From positions 1-59,488 of the IMG/VR virus record IMGVR_UViG_3300020165_000023: DNA of 59,488 nt; one strand, 5' to 3'. The notes beneath the pieces were generated by a model. It had not been told where the DNA came from. It saw only the letters and a program-made list of their open reading frames with translations, and did no database searches. Position 1 is the stretch's first letter, and every line of letters begins with the position of its first letter. The DNA comes from a virus. Positions 15,413-24,218 of this stretch are shown piece after piece. Position numbers and translations under genes: made by a program.

Positions 15413-17281
15413 ATGGCACGGAAACAAACCATTCACACTACAACACTCGACTTTGCTAATATCAAAGAGAGTATGAAAGAATACCTTAACGGTCAAACTG
15501 AATTTACAGATTATGACTTTGAAGGTTCTGGTCTTTCTGTTCTGATGGATGTACTGGCATTCAATACGCATCAGAATGCTTTGCTTGCTAACTTTGGCTT
15601 GAACGAATCTTTCTTGACCACTGCTCAGACTCGATCTGGTATGATTAACCATGCATTGAATTTGGGTTACGTACCTCGCTCTAAGTCTGGCGCTAAAGCA
15701 ACTGTTAATCTTTCTGTTAACCTTGCTGGTGTATCACCTAAGCCTGCAACTATTACTTTGCCTCAGTATTCTGAGTTTAAGTCAACAGTTGATGGTGTGC
15801 AATATACATTCTTTACGACTGATGAATATATCGGTTATGACCGTAATGGTAATGGTGTATATGAATTTGAAGGTGATGCTGGTACTAAAGACCTGGTTGT
15901 ATCTGAAGGTGTACTTCGCACCAAGACATTCCGTTGTAACGATGCAGCTGAGCGTCAGGTTTATGTTATTCCTGATACTGATGTTGATCTTTCGACTCTG
16001 ACCGTACAGGTATTTGATTCTGTATCTTCTGCTGAGTTTGATGTATACGAAGCCAGCTCTTCGATTAAACAATATAACTCTGAAACTAAGTTGTTCTTGC
16101 CTGTTGAAACATACAATGGCTTTTATGAGATTAGCTTTGGTGACGGACAGGCAACTGGTGTTGCTCCAGTTCCAGGTAACATTATTCGTGCTCAGTACCT
16201 TGCATCTAATGGTACAGCTGCTAACCGTGCTTCTACATTTACGGCTAGTAACCAGCTAGATGTAAATGCAATCTCTTATTCTTTGATTGTTACTACGGTT
16301 GCAGTTGCTGCTCAGGGTGCTGAAAAAGAATCTGTTGAATCTATTCGTAACAATGCACCGCTTAACTTGCTGGCGTCTTCTCGTCTTGTTACAGCAGGTG
16401 ACTACCGTACAATTATTCAGTCGCGTATTCCAGGTGTTAAGTCGGTTAACGCTTGGGGCGGAGAAGACAATGTACCAGCTAAGTATGGTAAAGTGTTAGT
16501 GTCTCTGATCTTTGATGATGATATTGATGCAACACAAAAGACACTAGTACAAAATCAGATTCGTGAAGACATTACTGATCCACTTTCTGTTATCTCTGTT
16601 GATATGGAATTTGTCGATCCTACCTTTACTTACCTGAATGTAACATCTGAAGTTAAGTATGATGTATCGTTAACTAACCGTACTAACCAGTCGATTGAAA
16701 ACTTAATTAAGAATACTGTATCTACTTACTTTGATACTAACTTGGGTAAGTTCAACGATGTATTCCGTAAGTCACCTTTGACTGCTGTTATCGATGATAC
16801 AGATGCTGCTATTCTTTCATCAAAGGTTTCTATTGAACAAGAAGTGCGGTTCGAACCAGTAATTAATCCTAACACAAACGCAATTGTAATTTCAGATTAT
16901 GAAATTACTTTCTTGAATACAATTGCTGCACCTAATGATACATCGCCAGTTGTTTCTACTGACTTCTTCTTCTTCAATTCAGTACTGTGTCGTATTCAAA
17001 ACAAGCTGTCTTCTACTCAACTACAGATTATCGACCAAGATGGTAATGTACAAAAAGACAATATTGGTGAGTTAGTTAGTGGTGAAGGTAAGATTAAACT
17101 GAATGGTTTCCAGCCTACTTCTATTAACTCAGGTAACTCTTACTTGCGTTTACAAACAACGCCAGCAGATGATTCTGTTATTAAGCCGCTTCGCTCTAAT
17201 ATTGTTTCGCTTGGTTCGAACCTGGTAACTGCTGTGGAAGATATCGACCTGGCAAACTCAACTGTTGGGACGACTAACTAA
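15413..17281 (+). CDS. gp6: Baseplate wedge protein gp6
   Basis: This 622-residue wedge protein (T4 gp6 is 660) forms the inner ring joining wedges in the baseplate. The N-terminus has SVLMDVLAFNTHQNALLANF, then LNESFLTTAQ and MINHALNLGYVPRSKSGAKA, the standard gp6/Baseplate_J pattern. Further on, ESVESIRNNAPLNLLASSRL and VTAGDYRTIIQSRIPGVKSV, then NAWGGEDN, are the J-like domain. Its stop overlaps the next ATG (TAATG). Length and motifs are normal. Confidence 0.93.
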   Translation: MARKQTIHTTTLDFANIKESMKEYLNGQTEFTDYDFEGSGLSVLMDVLAFNTHQNALLANFGLNESFLTTAQTRSGMINHALNLGYVPRSKSGAKATVNLSVNLAGVSPKPATITLPQYSEFKSTVDGVQYTFFTTDEYIGYDRNGNGVYEFEGDAGTKDLVVSEGVLRTKTFRCNDAAERQVYVIPDTDVDLSTLTVQVFDSVSSAEFDVYEASSSIKQYNSETKLFLPVETYNGFYEISFGDGQATGVAPVPGNIIRAQYLASNGTAANRASTFTASNQLDVNAISYSLIVTTVAVAAQGAEKESVESIRNNAPLNLLASSRLVTAGDYRTIIQSRIPGVKSVNAWGGEDNVPAKYGKVLVSLIFDDDIDATQKTLVQNQIREDITDPLSVISVDMEFVDPTFTYLNVTSEVKYDVSLTNRTNQSIENLIKNTVSTYFDTNLGKFNDVFRKSPLTAVIDDTDAAILSSKVSIEQEVRFEPVINPNTNAIVISDYEITFLNTIAAPNDTSPVVSTDFFFFNSVLCRIQNKLSSTQLQIIDQDGNVQKDNIGELVSGEGKIKLNGFQPTSINSGNSYLRLQTTPADDSVIKPLRSNIVSLGSNLVTAVEDIDLANSTVGTTN

Positions 17282-18363
17282 TGAGTAAGACACTAACCGA
17301 TCTAAACCGTAATGCTCAGGTATTTCATCAGCCGGTAATCAACCCGGCATTACCTGAGTATTTCCAGGATCAATATCCTGTATTTGTTTCATTGTTGAAT
17401 AAGTATTACGATTGGTTAGTTGATTATGCTGACGCCGATGGTCGTAATCCAATCGGTGAATTACAAAACATTTCTTACCTGAAAGACCGTGAGATTTCCC
17501 CTGATCGGTTCTTACAATATATCTTTGATGAATTGGCTTCTGGTCTAGCACCTGACAACTTTGATATTCCACGCTTTATCATTAAGCTAATGCCTTTCTT
17601 CTATAAGACCAAAGGCTCAACTGTATCTGCACAAGGTTTCTTGAAGTTTTTGTATGGTACAGACATTGAATTGGTGTACCCTAAGCAGTCAACCTTTAAT
17701 ATTGGTTCATCCGAGATTGGTGCTGACTCACTTAAGTTTATTCAAGACTCATATTACTACCAGATTTACTCAACACTGATTCGTTCCGATCTACCTATCT
17801 CAGTTTGGAAAGAACTGTACAAGAAGTTTGTGCATCCGTCCGGTTGGGAACTGTTTGCTGAAGTACGGTTTGAAACCGTTACATCTAATACAACACTTCC
17901 TATTGCAATGCCTATTGCCGATATTGGTGCAGGCGCAGAAATTATGACACTGAGCGGTACAGCTCCTTTGGCTATTACAGCTGTAAGTGCAGCAAGCAAT
18001 GTAACGCTTATTGATTCCGCTGATGGTCTTCGTATGTATGCTGATTACGGTTCACGTAATCTGTTTAGTTACTACAATGATTCAGCTAACATTATTAATG
18101 TTGCACCATACAATGGCAATTATGATGAAAAGTCTGCACCGATTAAGGTCAGCTCTTTCCGGTTCTCACAAGCTGATGACAATACAAATGTTGAATTTAA
18201 CTTGTCTGACTCAGGTGACTTCTTCCTCGATAATGATGCACCGACTATCTTTACTCTTGACCGTATTAATACGACACAGGGTGTAAGCTTTGATAATACA
18301 ATCGAAACATTCGATGAAACCACGTTCGATTATGTGTCACCTACTGGCATAGACTCCGCATAA
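17281..18363 (+). CDS. Baseplate wedge protein, gp7-like N-terminal region
   Basis: This 360-residue protein directly follows gp6, where gp7 is found in T4-like phages. The pattern LPEYFQDQYPVFVSLLNKYY, then DREISPDRFLQYIFDEL, IPRFIIKLMPFFYKTKGSTV and SAQGFLKFLYGTDIELVYPK is that of the N-terminal domain of gp7-like or fibre-anchoring wedge proteins in marine T4-like phages. It is far shorter than T4 gp7 (1032 aa), so it may carry only the wedge-binding part. The C-terminal 130 residues are beta-rich and Ser/Asp/Asn-rich. The TAA stop is part of a CATAAATA late-promoter-like octamer. Confidence 0.5.
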   Translation: MSKTLTDLNRNAQVFHQPVINPALPEYFQDQYPVFVSLLNKYYDWLVDYADADGRNPIGELQNISYLKDREISPDRFLQYIFDELASGLAPDNFDIPRFIIKLMPFFYKTKGSTVSAQGFLKFLYGTDIELVYPKQSTFNIGSSEIGADSLKFIQDSYYYQIYSTLIRSDLPISVWKELYKKFVHPSGWELFAEVRFETVTSNTTLPIAMPIADIGAGAEIMTLSGTAPLAITAVSAASNVTLIDSADGLRMYADYGSRNLFSYYNDSANIINVAPYNGNYDEKSAPIKVSSFRFSQADDNTNVEFNLSDSGDFFLDNDAPTIFTLDRINTTQGVSFDNTIETFDETTFDYVSPTGIDSA

Positions 18364-18366
18364 ATA
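18359..18366 (+). promoter_or_regulatory. Late-promoter-like octamer (CATAAATA) containing a stop codon
   Basis: CATAAATA differs from the consensus at base 1. The TAA stop of the gp7-like gene is bases 3-5. The next gene starts 30 bases downstream at 18396. Confidence 0.55.
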
Positions 18367-18395
18367 TACAAAGAACAACGTAAGGCTAACGGGAC

Positions 18396-19118
18396 ATGTC
18401 TGAACTTTTTTACTTAGACTCTGATAACATTCTAAATCGTGGCGGAGTAGCTAACGATAACACCGGTGATACACTTCGTACCGCTGCGTTAAAGATCAAT
18501 ACAAACTTCCAGCATCTTGACTCTGCTGTTAATTCTGTTGTTAATACGTTAGACACTCATGACTCTGCCGCTGTTCTTGGTCAAATTAATGCAACTGTTA
18601 ACCAATCTTATGTTGACGCATTAGACACGCATGATTCCGCTGCGGTACAAGGTCAAATCGATGCAACTATTGCATTGACTGATACACACGACTCTGCTGC
18701 TGTCTTGGGTCAGATTAATGCAGTTAATGCAGCTGATGTAACGTTTGGTTCTGATATCACTGTTTCTGGTATTGGTAAGCCTAATACCGTCACTATTAGT
18801 GGTAATGGTGCACAAACTTATACATTAACTGATGGTAATACTGCAACACTTACAACTGATTCCGACAAGACTATTACTTTTGGTGGTGTTGCTTCTTCGA
18901 TTATTGGTTCTGGTTTTAGTATGATGATTAAGAACAGCGATGCTGATTCTGATCGCACTATTACATTCCAGGCGGAAGCTGGCAAGTCTGTTAAGTTTAA
19001 TACTGATAATACTTTGACAATCAATGCTAACGACTTTGGTGTTGCATCGGTTCTGGTATTTGACGCAAACACAATTCTCGTAACAGCTACGTCTCTCGAT
19101 AGCTCGCTGACATTCTAA
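18396..19118 (+). CDS. Small fibre-like structural protein with three DTHDSAAV repeats
   Basis: This is a 240-residue protein. Residues about 20-45 carry ANDNTGDTLRTAALKINTNF, a word shared with the protein at 22412 and known from phage fibre-type proteins. Three repeats of DTHDSAAV-xGQI follow (nt 18553-18730), the same unit that fills the two giant fibres downstream. The C-terminal half is beta-rich (AQTYTLTDGNTATLTTDSDK, ADSDRTITFQAEAGKSVKFN) and ends in SLTF. It is probably a short trimeric fibre or collar/baseplate decoration. It lies between the gp7-like gene and gp13. Function is inferred from repeats and context. Confidence 0.6.
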   Translation: MSELFYLDSDNILNRGGVANDNTGDTLRTAALKINTNFQHLDSAVNSVVNTLDTHDSAAVLGQINATVNQSYVDALDTHDSAAVQGQIDATIALTDTHDSAAVLGQINAVNAADVTFGSDITVSGIGKPNTVTISGNGAQTYTLTDGNTATLTTDSDKTITFGGVASSIIGSGFSMMIKNSDADSDRTITFQAEAGKSVKFNTDNTLTINANDFGVASVLVFDANTILVTATSLDSSLTF

Positions 19119-19130
19119 GGATAAACAAAG

Positions 19131-19886
19131 ATGGCTGTTAATTCACGTCAAGACCTAATTGATTACGCTCTTCGTGCGCTCGGTCATCCTGTTATCGAGA
19201 TTAACGTTGACGAAGAACAACTGGAAGATCGTGTAGATGAAGGTCTGCAGTTCTACCAGGAGTTTAATCAAGATGCAACTGTGCGTGCTTACCTGAAGCA
19301 TGTTATTACACAAACAGACATTGACAACGGTTATGTTACTGTTGCAAACGATGTATTGTTTGTTAAGCGTATGCTGCCTTTGCAGTCTGCTGGTGGTTCT
19401 GGTTCTGACGCATTGTTTAACCTCGATTACCAGATGCGCATGAACGACTTTAATAACATGTATGGTAGCGCTTCTGACTTTACTTACCATGAGCAAATGA
19501 AGATGCACATTGGTATGGTTGATATGAAGACTTCTGGTTACCCGACGGTTACATTCAATCGTTTACAAAACCGTTTGTACATTCATGGTGAGTTTACCGA
19601 CAACTCTATTTCTGTTGGTGATTACATTGTAATTGAGATTCTTCAGCTCGTTGATCCACAGACATATACTGAAGTATACAACGACATTTACCTGAAAGAA
19701 TATGTGACATCACTGGTCAAGCGTCAATGGGGTGCAAACCTTATTAAGTTTGAAGGTATGGTTCTACCTGGTGGTGTAACAATGAATGGTCGTCAGTTAT
19801 TCGATGATGCTAATGAAGACATTGCACGTCTTCGTGAAGAAGCACGTCTGACCTGGGAACGCCCAATCGATTTCTTTGTAGGATAA
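19131..19886 (+). CDS. gp13: Neck protein gp13
   Basis: This 251-residue protein (T4 gp13 is 309) is part of the head-tail connector ring that closes the filled head. The N-terminus RQDLIDYALRALGHPVIEIN, then VDEEQLEDRVDEGLQFYQEF, matches the gp13 family of marine T4-like phages. The later segments IVIEILQLVDPQTYTEVYND and KEYVTSLVKRQWGANLIKF are also typical. It has a clear ribosome site (AAGGATAA). Normally gp14 follows directly; here an extra gene is inserted between them. Confidence 0.85.
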   Translation: MAVNSRQDLIDYALRALGHPVIEINVDEEQLEDRVDEGLQFYQEFNQDATVRAYLKHVITQTDIDNGYVTVANDVLFVKRMLPLQSAGGSGSDALFNLDYQMRMNDFNNMYGSASDFTYHEQMKMHIGMVDMKTSGYPTVTFNRLQNRLYIHGEFTDNSISVGDYIVIEILQLVDPQTYTEVYNDIYLKEYVTSLVKRQWGANLIKFEGMVLPGGVTMNGRQLFDDANEDIARLREEARLTWERPIDFFVG

Positions 19887-19890
19887 TATT

Positions 19891-20736
19891 ATGAATCTGT
19901 TTACACCTAACTTACAATTTACATTAAATGCATCTAGTCTAACTGGGCCTGTAAGTCCTGGTGCATTTTTGCAGACTTTTGCAGATGGCGATGGTTTAGA
20001 TACTGGCGTAAATTTTGTACCGGGTACAGCTGGCTTGCGCCTGAACCGCTCATCATTTGTATTTGTAGTCCGGCCTCAGTCAAATTTAGAATATCAACCT
20101 TTTGTTACTTTGTATACTGGTGCTACTGCTTCAACTCAGTGTATTGGTAAAGTCCAAGATAATGGTGACACCAATCATAGATATGGTAATTTCGAAGGCG
20201 ACCTCAATCCATATTATGGTCATAACGTTGCTCCCAGCGCGCCAGCTGACGGAAGCGCCACTTATGGTGATTGGTTAATGATTGCCGGGGGTTTTAGTGG
20301 TGCTTTGTATAGTAGCTGGTTAATATCGAAAATTAACGGCTTAGACCCAAGCAGCAATAGAGGCGGCAGCAATTCTGGGACCAGCCACGATTTAACTGTA
20401 GAAGGTAGTGATATTCATCTTGGTTATCCGACGACTTTTGGCGGCAATAATGCTTTTGAGCTTGCAATGGTCAGAATTTATAATAGTCCTACAGCCCGAC
20501 TAACTGACGAACAGTCAACACAAATTTGGGATCATTGGGCTAGTAATAACCTGGCTTATTATAACAACAATAGTCAAACCCTGCCTTCATATAATGAGGA
20601 TGTAGAAGATTATACTACTGATCTTTTAGCTGAATGGGACTTTGCCAAAATGCCTGCAGGTGTACTACAAACAACAGCAGGTTCGGTTGGTACAGTTACT
20701 GGTAGCTTATCTGGTAATGCTGTCGTTACATCATAA
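19891..20736 (+). CDS. Inserted lectin/LamG-like beta-sandwich protein (moron-like)
   Basis: This 281-residue protein splits the usual gp13-gp14 pair, with only 4 bases after gp13 and 16 before gp14. The pattern resembles concanavalin/LamG-type jelly rolls: SSFVFVVRPQSNLEYQPFVT, then YGDWLMIAGGFSGALYSSWL, NAFELAMVRIYNSPTARLTD and a C-terminal LLAEWDFAKMP repeat start. It uses AGA arginine and TTA/TTG leucine codons more than its neighbours, which favour CGT, and this suggests recent acquisition. It is likely a sugar-binding or decoration protein on the neck or whisker region, or a free adhesin. No promoter of its own is visible; translation is probably coupled to gp13. Confidence 0.6.
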   Translation: MNLFTPNLQFTLNASSLTGPVSPGAFLQTFADGDGLDTGVNFVPGTAGLRLNRSSFVFVVRPQSNLEYQPFVTLYTGATASTQCIGKVQDNGDTNHRYGNFEGDLNPYYGHNVAPSAPADGSATYGDWLMIAGGFSGALYSSWLISKINGLDPSSNRGGSNSGTSHDLTVEGSDIHLGYPTTFGGNNAFELAMVRIYNSPTARLTDEQSTQIWDHWASNNLAYYNNNSQTLPSYNEDVEDYTTDLLAEWDFAKMPAGVLQTTAGSVGTVTGSLSGNAVVTS

Positions 20737-20752
20737 GACACTAGGAAAATAA

Positions 20753-21625
20753 ATGCGTAACCGTTATTTTAATATCGGACTTAAGTCTGAACAAAACCTT
20801 TACGAAGATATTGCACTGGAGTCTATTAAGATCTTCGGTTACGATATGATGTATCTACCCCGCGAGATTCTCAACCAGGACAATGTAACTGGCGAAGATA
20901 TTATGTCGCGGTTTGAAGACGCATATCCAATCGAAATGTACATCGAAAACGTTGATGGTTTTGATGGTGAAGGTGATCTGTTCACTCGCTTTGGTGTTGA
21001 GATTCGTGACGCAGCAACCTTTGTTGTTGCACGTCGTCGTTTCCATCAGTCTGTTTCTACATATCAAGATTTTGATCGGCCGCGTGAAGGTGATCTAATC
21101 TACATGGCAATGTCTGATACCATCTTTGAGATTATGCATGTTGACAATGAAACATCCTTTTACCAACTAGAAAACCTTCCGCTGTTTAAGATGCGTGTTG
21201 AGCTGTTTGAGCATGCTGGTGAAGACTTCGATACTGGTATGGAATCTATTGACCTTCTTGATGATAAAGCATTCAACCAGGTACTGACTCTTGCTGATTC
21301 TGGTACAACACCGTTTGATGTAGGCGAAAACATTACTATCTTTACTGATAGCGCAAATGAACCAGCTCATATTGATGCTGAGGTTGTTTACTGGGATGAA
21401 AACGACGATAAGCTGACTATTGCACACATTGCGGGTAACGATGGTAAACTGGCTACTATTACAGATGGTCAAAAGATTACATCTACAGATACCGGCTTTA
21501 CCCGTACTATCGATACAAGTGAAGAAGAGTTTGGTATGGGTACAGCTGCACAAGATTCTGACACGCTCGATCTGTCTGGTTTGATCGATACTTCCTTCAA
21601 CAATCAGTTTGGTAACTTGAGCTAA
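20753..21625 (+). CDS. gp14: Neck protein gp14
   Basis: This 290-residue protein (T4 gp14 is 256) forms the neck with gp13 and gives the attachment site for the tail. The N-terminus has SEQNLYEDIALESIKIFGYD, then MMYLPREILNQDNVTGEDIM. Further on come FGVEIRDAATFVVARRRF, DRPREGDLIYMAMSDTIFEI and KMRVELFEHAGEDFDTG, a near-diagnostic series. A C-terminal extension after residue 190 has a small beta domain (DSANEPAHIDAEVVYWDEND). Its stop overlaps the gp15 ATG. Confidence 0.92.
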   Translation: MRNRYFNIGLKSEQNLYEDIALESIKIFGYDMMYLPREILNQDNVTGEDIMSRFEDAYPIEMYIENVDGFDGEGDLFTRFGVEIRDAATFVVARRRFHQSVSTYQDFDRPREGDLIYMAMSDTIFEIMHVDNETSFYQLENLPLFKMRVELFEHAGEDFDTGMESIDLLDDKAFNQVLTLADSGTTPFDVGENITIFTDSANEPAHIDAEVVYWDENDDKLTIAHIAGNDGKLATITDGQKITSTDTGFTRTIDTSEEEFGMGTAAQDSDTLDLSGLIDTSFNNQFGNLS

Positions 21626-22377
21626 TGTTTAATTACTTCTATCATGAAAAGACTCGTAAAGCTAAGATGATCTTTCAAGCTTTGTTCTCCAACATTAATG
21701 TTGTGCGTACAAAGAAAGACGGTACTGTAATTAACCAACAGAAGGTTCCAGTTAGCTACGCATCACGCAAACACTTTATTGAACGTATTGCAAATGATGA
21801 TGATACTGTTGCAATGAAGTTACCACGTATCTCTATTGAAATGACTGATATGATGCGTCGTTCAATGCACCAGTTGCCTAAGACCAATACTTTTATTACT
21901 AATGCAACTAATGGTCAGGTTAAGAAGTTTTATACGGCTACACCTTATCAGCTAAACTTCCAGGTAATCATTGCAACTAAGTCTGAAGATGATATGCATC
22001 AGATTGTTGAACAGATTATTCCTTACTTTGCACCAAGTTACACGATTACTATTAAGCCGTTTAATGATTACCCTGATATTAAAGAAGACATTCCTATTAG
22101 TCTTGCGTCTGTCTCACAAGAAGACAACTATGAAGGTATGATTGAAGATCGTTCGTCTTATTTTTACTACCTTGATTTCGAAATGCACACTGATTACTAT
22201 GGTCCAATTAGCGATACAAACATCATTAAGAAAGCAATCGTTGACTTCCATGATATGGATTCTGCTGAAAGCTTGATGACACGTATTACTGTTACACCTG
22301 ATCCTGCTTCAGCTGATGCTGATACTGGCTCATATATTACTACATATGTGCATCCTGGCCTTGGTGACAGCGCATAA
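21625..22377 (+). CDS. gp15: Tail completion/sheath stabiliser gp15
   Basis: This 250-residue protein (T4 gp15 is 272) forms the hexameric terminator ring on top of the finished tail and binds the neck. Patterns are YFYHEKTRKAKMIFQALFSN and SRKHFIERIANDDDTVAMKL, then PRISIEMTDMMR, YQLNFQVIIATKSEDDMHQI and YFYYLDFEMHTDYYGPI. The N-terminus MFNYFYHEKTRK is strongly conserved in the family. The TAA stop is part of a CATAAATA octamer that would drive the next set of genes. Confidence 0.9.
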   Translation: MFNYFYHEKTRKAKMIFQALFSNINVVRTKKDGTVINQQKVPVSYASRKHFIERIANDDDTVAMKLPRISIEMTDMMRRSMHQLPKTNTFITNATNGQVKKFYTATPYQLNFQVIIATKSEDDMHQIVEQIIPYFAPSYTITIKPFNDYPDIKEDIPISLASVSQEDNYEGMIEDRSSYFYYLDFEMHTDYYGPISDTNIIKKAIVDFHDMDSAESLMTRITVTPDPASADADTGSYITTYVHPGLGDSA

Positions 22378-22380
22378 ATA
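22373..22380 (+). promoter_or_regulatory. Late-promoter-like octamer (CATAAATA) containing the gp15 stop
   Basis: One mismatch to consensus (C at base 1). The gp15 TAA (22375-22377) is inside it. The next start is at 22412. Confidence 0.55.
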
Positions 22381-22411
22381 TATTCAAACAGATTTACAAG
22401 AGTAAGAGCAA

Positions 22412-22843
22412 ATGACGAAACAACTTATTTCCTTGGGTACATCAGCTAACGACGGAACCGGCGATACACTTCGTGACGCTGGTACAAAGCTGAACGCTAA
22501 CTTTACTGAGTTGTATGGTCTTGTACCAGGCGGTGAAGCACAGTTGATTTCCGGTTCATCTGTTGTTGCTCTCAATACAACTGACAATGTTTATTTGTTT
22601 AGTATGTCCAGCACACCAGCTGGTAACTTCACTCTGTCTGACGGTTCAATCGTTGGCGAAACTAAGCGAGTAATGAATAAGTCTGGTTCGAGTGTTTCTA
22701 TCTCGATCAATATTGGTGCATCTGGTCTTGCTGATGGCAACACTGGTTTGACACTTACCGATAATGTATTCTTTGATCTGGCATGGGACGGCACCAATTG
22801 GCATTGGGATCGTACCACTGACTCACGCGTAACCACATTCTAA
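22412..22843 (+). CDS. Small fibre-like structural protein
   Basis: This is a 143-residue protein. The N-terminus TSANDGTGDTLRDAGTKLNA, then NFTELYG, is the same word as in the protein at 18396 and is common in phage fibre/appendage proteins of marine T4-like phages. The rest is a compact beta domain (NFTLSDGSIVGETKRVMNKS, GSSVSISINI) ending in WDGTNWHWDRTTDSRVTTF, which resembles fibre C-terminal caps that read out a polymer surface. It carries no DTHDSAAV repeat. It lies between gp15 and gp8 with a good ribosome site (AAGAGTAAGAG). Role inferred. Confidence 0.6.
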   Translation: MTKQLISLGTSANDGTGDTLRDAGTKLNANFTELYGLVPGGEAQLISGSSVVALNTTDNVYLFSMSSTPAGNFTLSDGSIVGETKRVMNKSGSSVSISINIGASGLADGNTGLTLTDNVFFDLAWDGTNWHWDRTTDSRVTTF

Positions 22844-22855
22844 TAGGCAAGAACA

Positions 22856-24202
22856 ATGACAGCTATTGCAACAAACGCATTTAAAAAGACACTGATCGAA
22901 TCGCTTATCGCAGATGTGGCAGATTCTGATAACACTTATTACCTTGCTCTTGGTAAGGCGGATCAGTGGGACGAAAACGATACTGTACCAACAACGGTAA
23001 ACACTGTTGAAGAGGAACGTAAATTCCGTTCTAATATGCAGTCCATTAAGAAGATGGCTGACATTAGCTTCGTTTCTCCTCGTTACAACTGGTCATCTGG
23101 TACAACATACAATGCATTTACTGATGCAACTGCTCCGTCGGCTATCGGTGCTTACTATGTAATGACTGAATCTCAGCGTGTTTACATTTGTCTTGAACAA
23201 GGTAAAGATGCATTGGGTGTTTCGGTTATCTCTACAATTAACCCTGATACTATCGGTACTGTTACAACCGCAACACGTACGGCTGATGGTTACATTTGGA
23301 AATACTTGTTTACCCTGACTGCTTTGAATGCAAGTAAGTATCTTGCAGCAAACTTCCTTCCAGTTTCTAAGCTGACAACATCTGTATCTAATATTGAAAC
23401 GGCTCAGCTGGCTGTACAGAATGCAGCGGTTGCTGGTTCGATTGTTGGTTACCGCCTTGTATCTCCTGGTGCTGGTTACACAACCAGTGCAACAGCATCT
23501 GTTGTTGGTAATGGTACCAGTGCTGCATTGGATATTACGGTTGATGCTGGTACTGGTTCGATTATTAAAGTAGCTGTTAATGGTACGGGTTCAAGCCTGT
23601 CATTTGGTTCTGGTTACACTTACGCAGATATTGTTTTGTCAGAAAATGTTTCTGATCCAGCTGTTATTCGCCCAATCATTTCACGGGCTGGTATTGGTGC
23701 TGATCCACGTGATGATATTAATGCATCGTTCTCAATGTTCAATGCTAAGCCAGCTGGTGATGAAGGTGGTGACTTCCTAGTTGACCAAGACTTCCGCCAG
23801 GTCGGTATCCTTAAGAATCCAATTGGTAATGCAGACTCTGACATTAGTCTTTCGACTGCATCTGCTCTGCGTACTTTGACTGTTACTGGTGTTGCTGGTA
23901 CGTTTGCGGCTGATACTCTGGTACGTGGTGCTGTTTCAGGGGCTGGTGCGTACGTGAATAAATATAGTGGTAATACACTCTTTATCCACCAGAATGAAAC
24001 AACCGGCTTCAAACCATTTGATACAAATGAAGCTATTGCTGATTCTGATAACCCGACCACTAACACGGCAACGTTGAGTGGTTCGATTTCGGATGCTGAG
24101 TTTAACCCATTCACTGGTGACCTGCTCTACATTGAGAACAGAAACCCAGTAATTCGCGATGCGGCACAAACTGAAGATATTAAAATCATCTTCCAGCTTT
24201 AA
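22856..24202 (+). CDS. gp8: Baseplate wedge protein gp8
   Basis: This 448-residue wedge protein (T4 gp8 is 334) sits in the outer baseplate with gp7 and gp10. The N-terminus shows TYYLALGKADQWDENDTVPT, RKFRSNMQSIKKMADISFV and SPRYNWSSGTTY, a familiar gp8 pattern. AYYVMTESQRVYICLEQGKD and RTADGYIWKYLFTLTALNAS follow. The C-terminal half has an extra beta module (FAADTLVRGAVSGAGAYV) that recurs in gp53 and the 1867-aa protein. It ends AAQTEDIKIIFQL, the usual gp8 close. Confidence 0.88.
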   Translation: MTAIATNAFKKTLIESLIADVADSDNTYYLALGKADQWDENDTVPTTVNTVEEERKFRSNMQSIKKMADISFVSPRYNWSSGTTYNAFTDATAPSAIGAYYVMTESQRVYICLEQGKDALGVSVISTINPDTIGTVTTATRTADGYIWKYLFTLTALNASKYLAANFLPVSKLTTSVSNIETAQLAVQNAAVAGSIVGYRLVSPGAGYTTSATASVVGNGTSAALDITVDAGTGSIIKVAVNGTGSSLSFGSGYTYADIVLSENVSDPAVIRPIISRAGIGADPRDDINASFSMFNAKPAGDEGGDFLVDQDFRQVGILKNPIGNADSDISLSTASALRTLTVTGVAGTFAADTLVRGAVSGAGAYVNKYSGNTLFIHQNETTGFKPFDTNEAIADSDNPTTNTATLSGSISDAEFNPFTGDLLYIENRNPVIRDAAQTEDIKIIFQL

Positions 24203-24218
24203 GGTATAAGGTAAGAAT

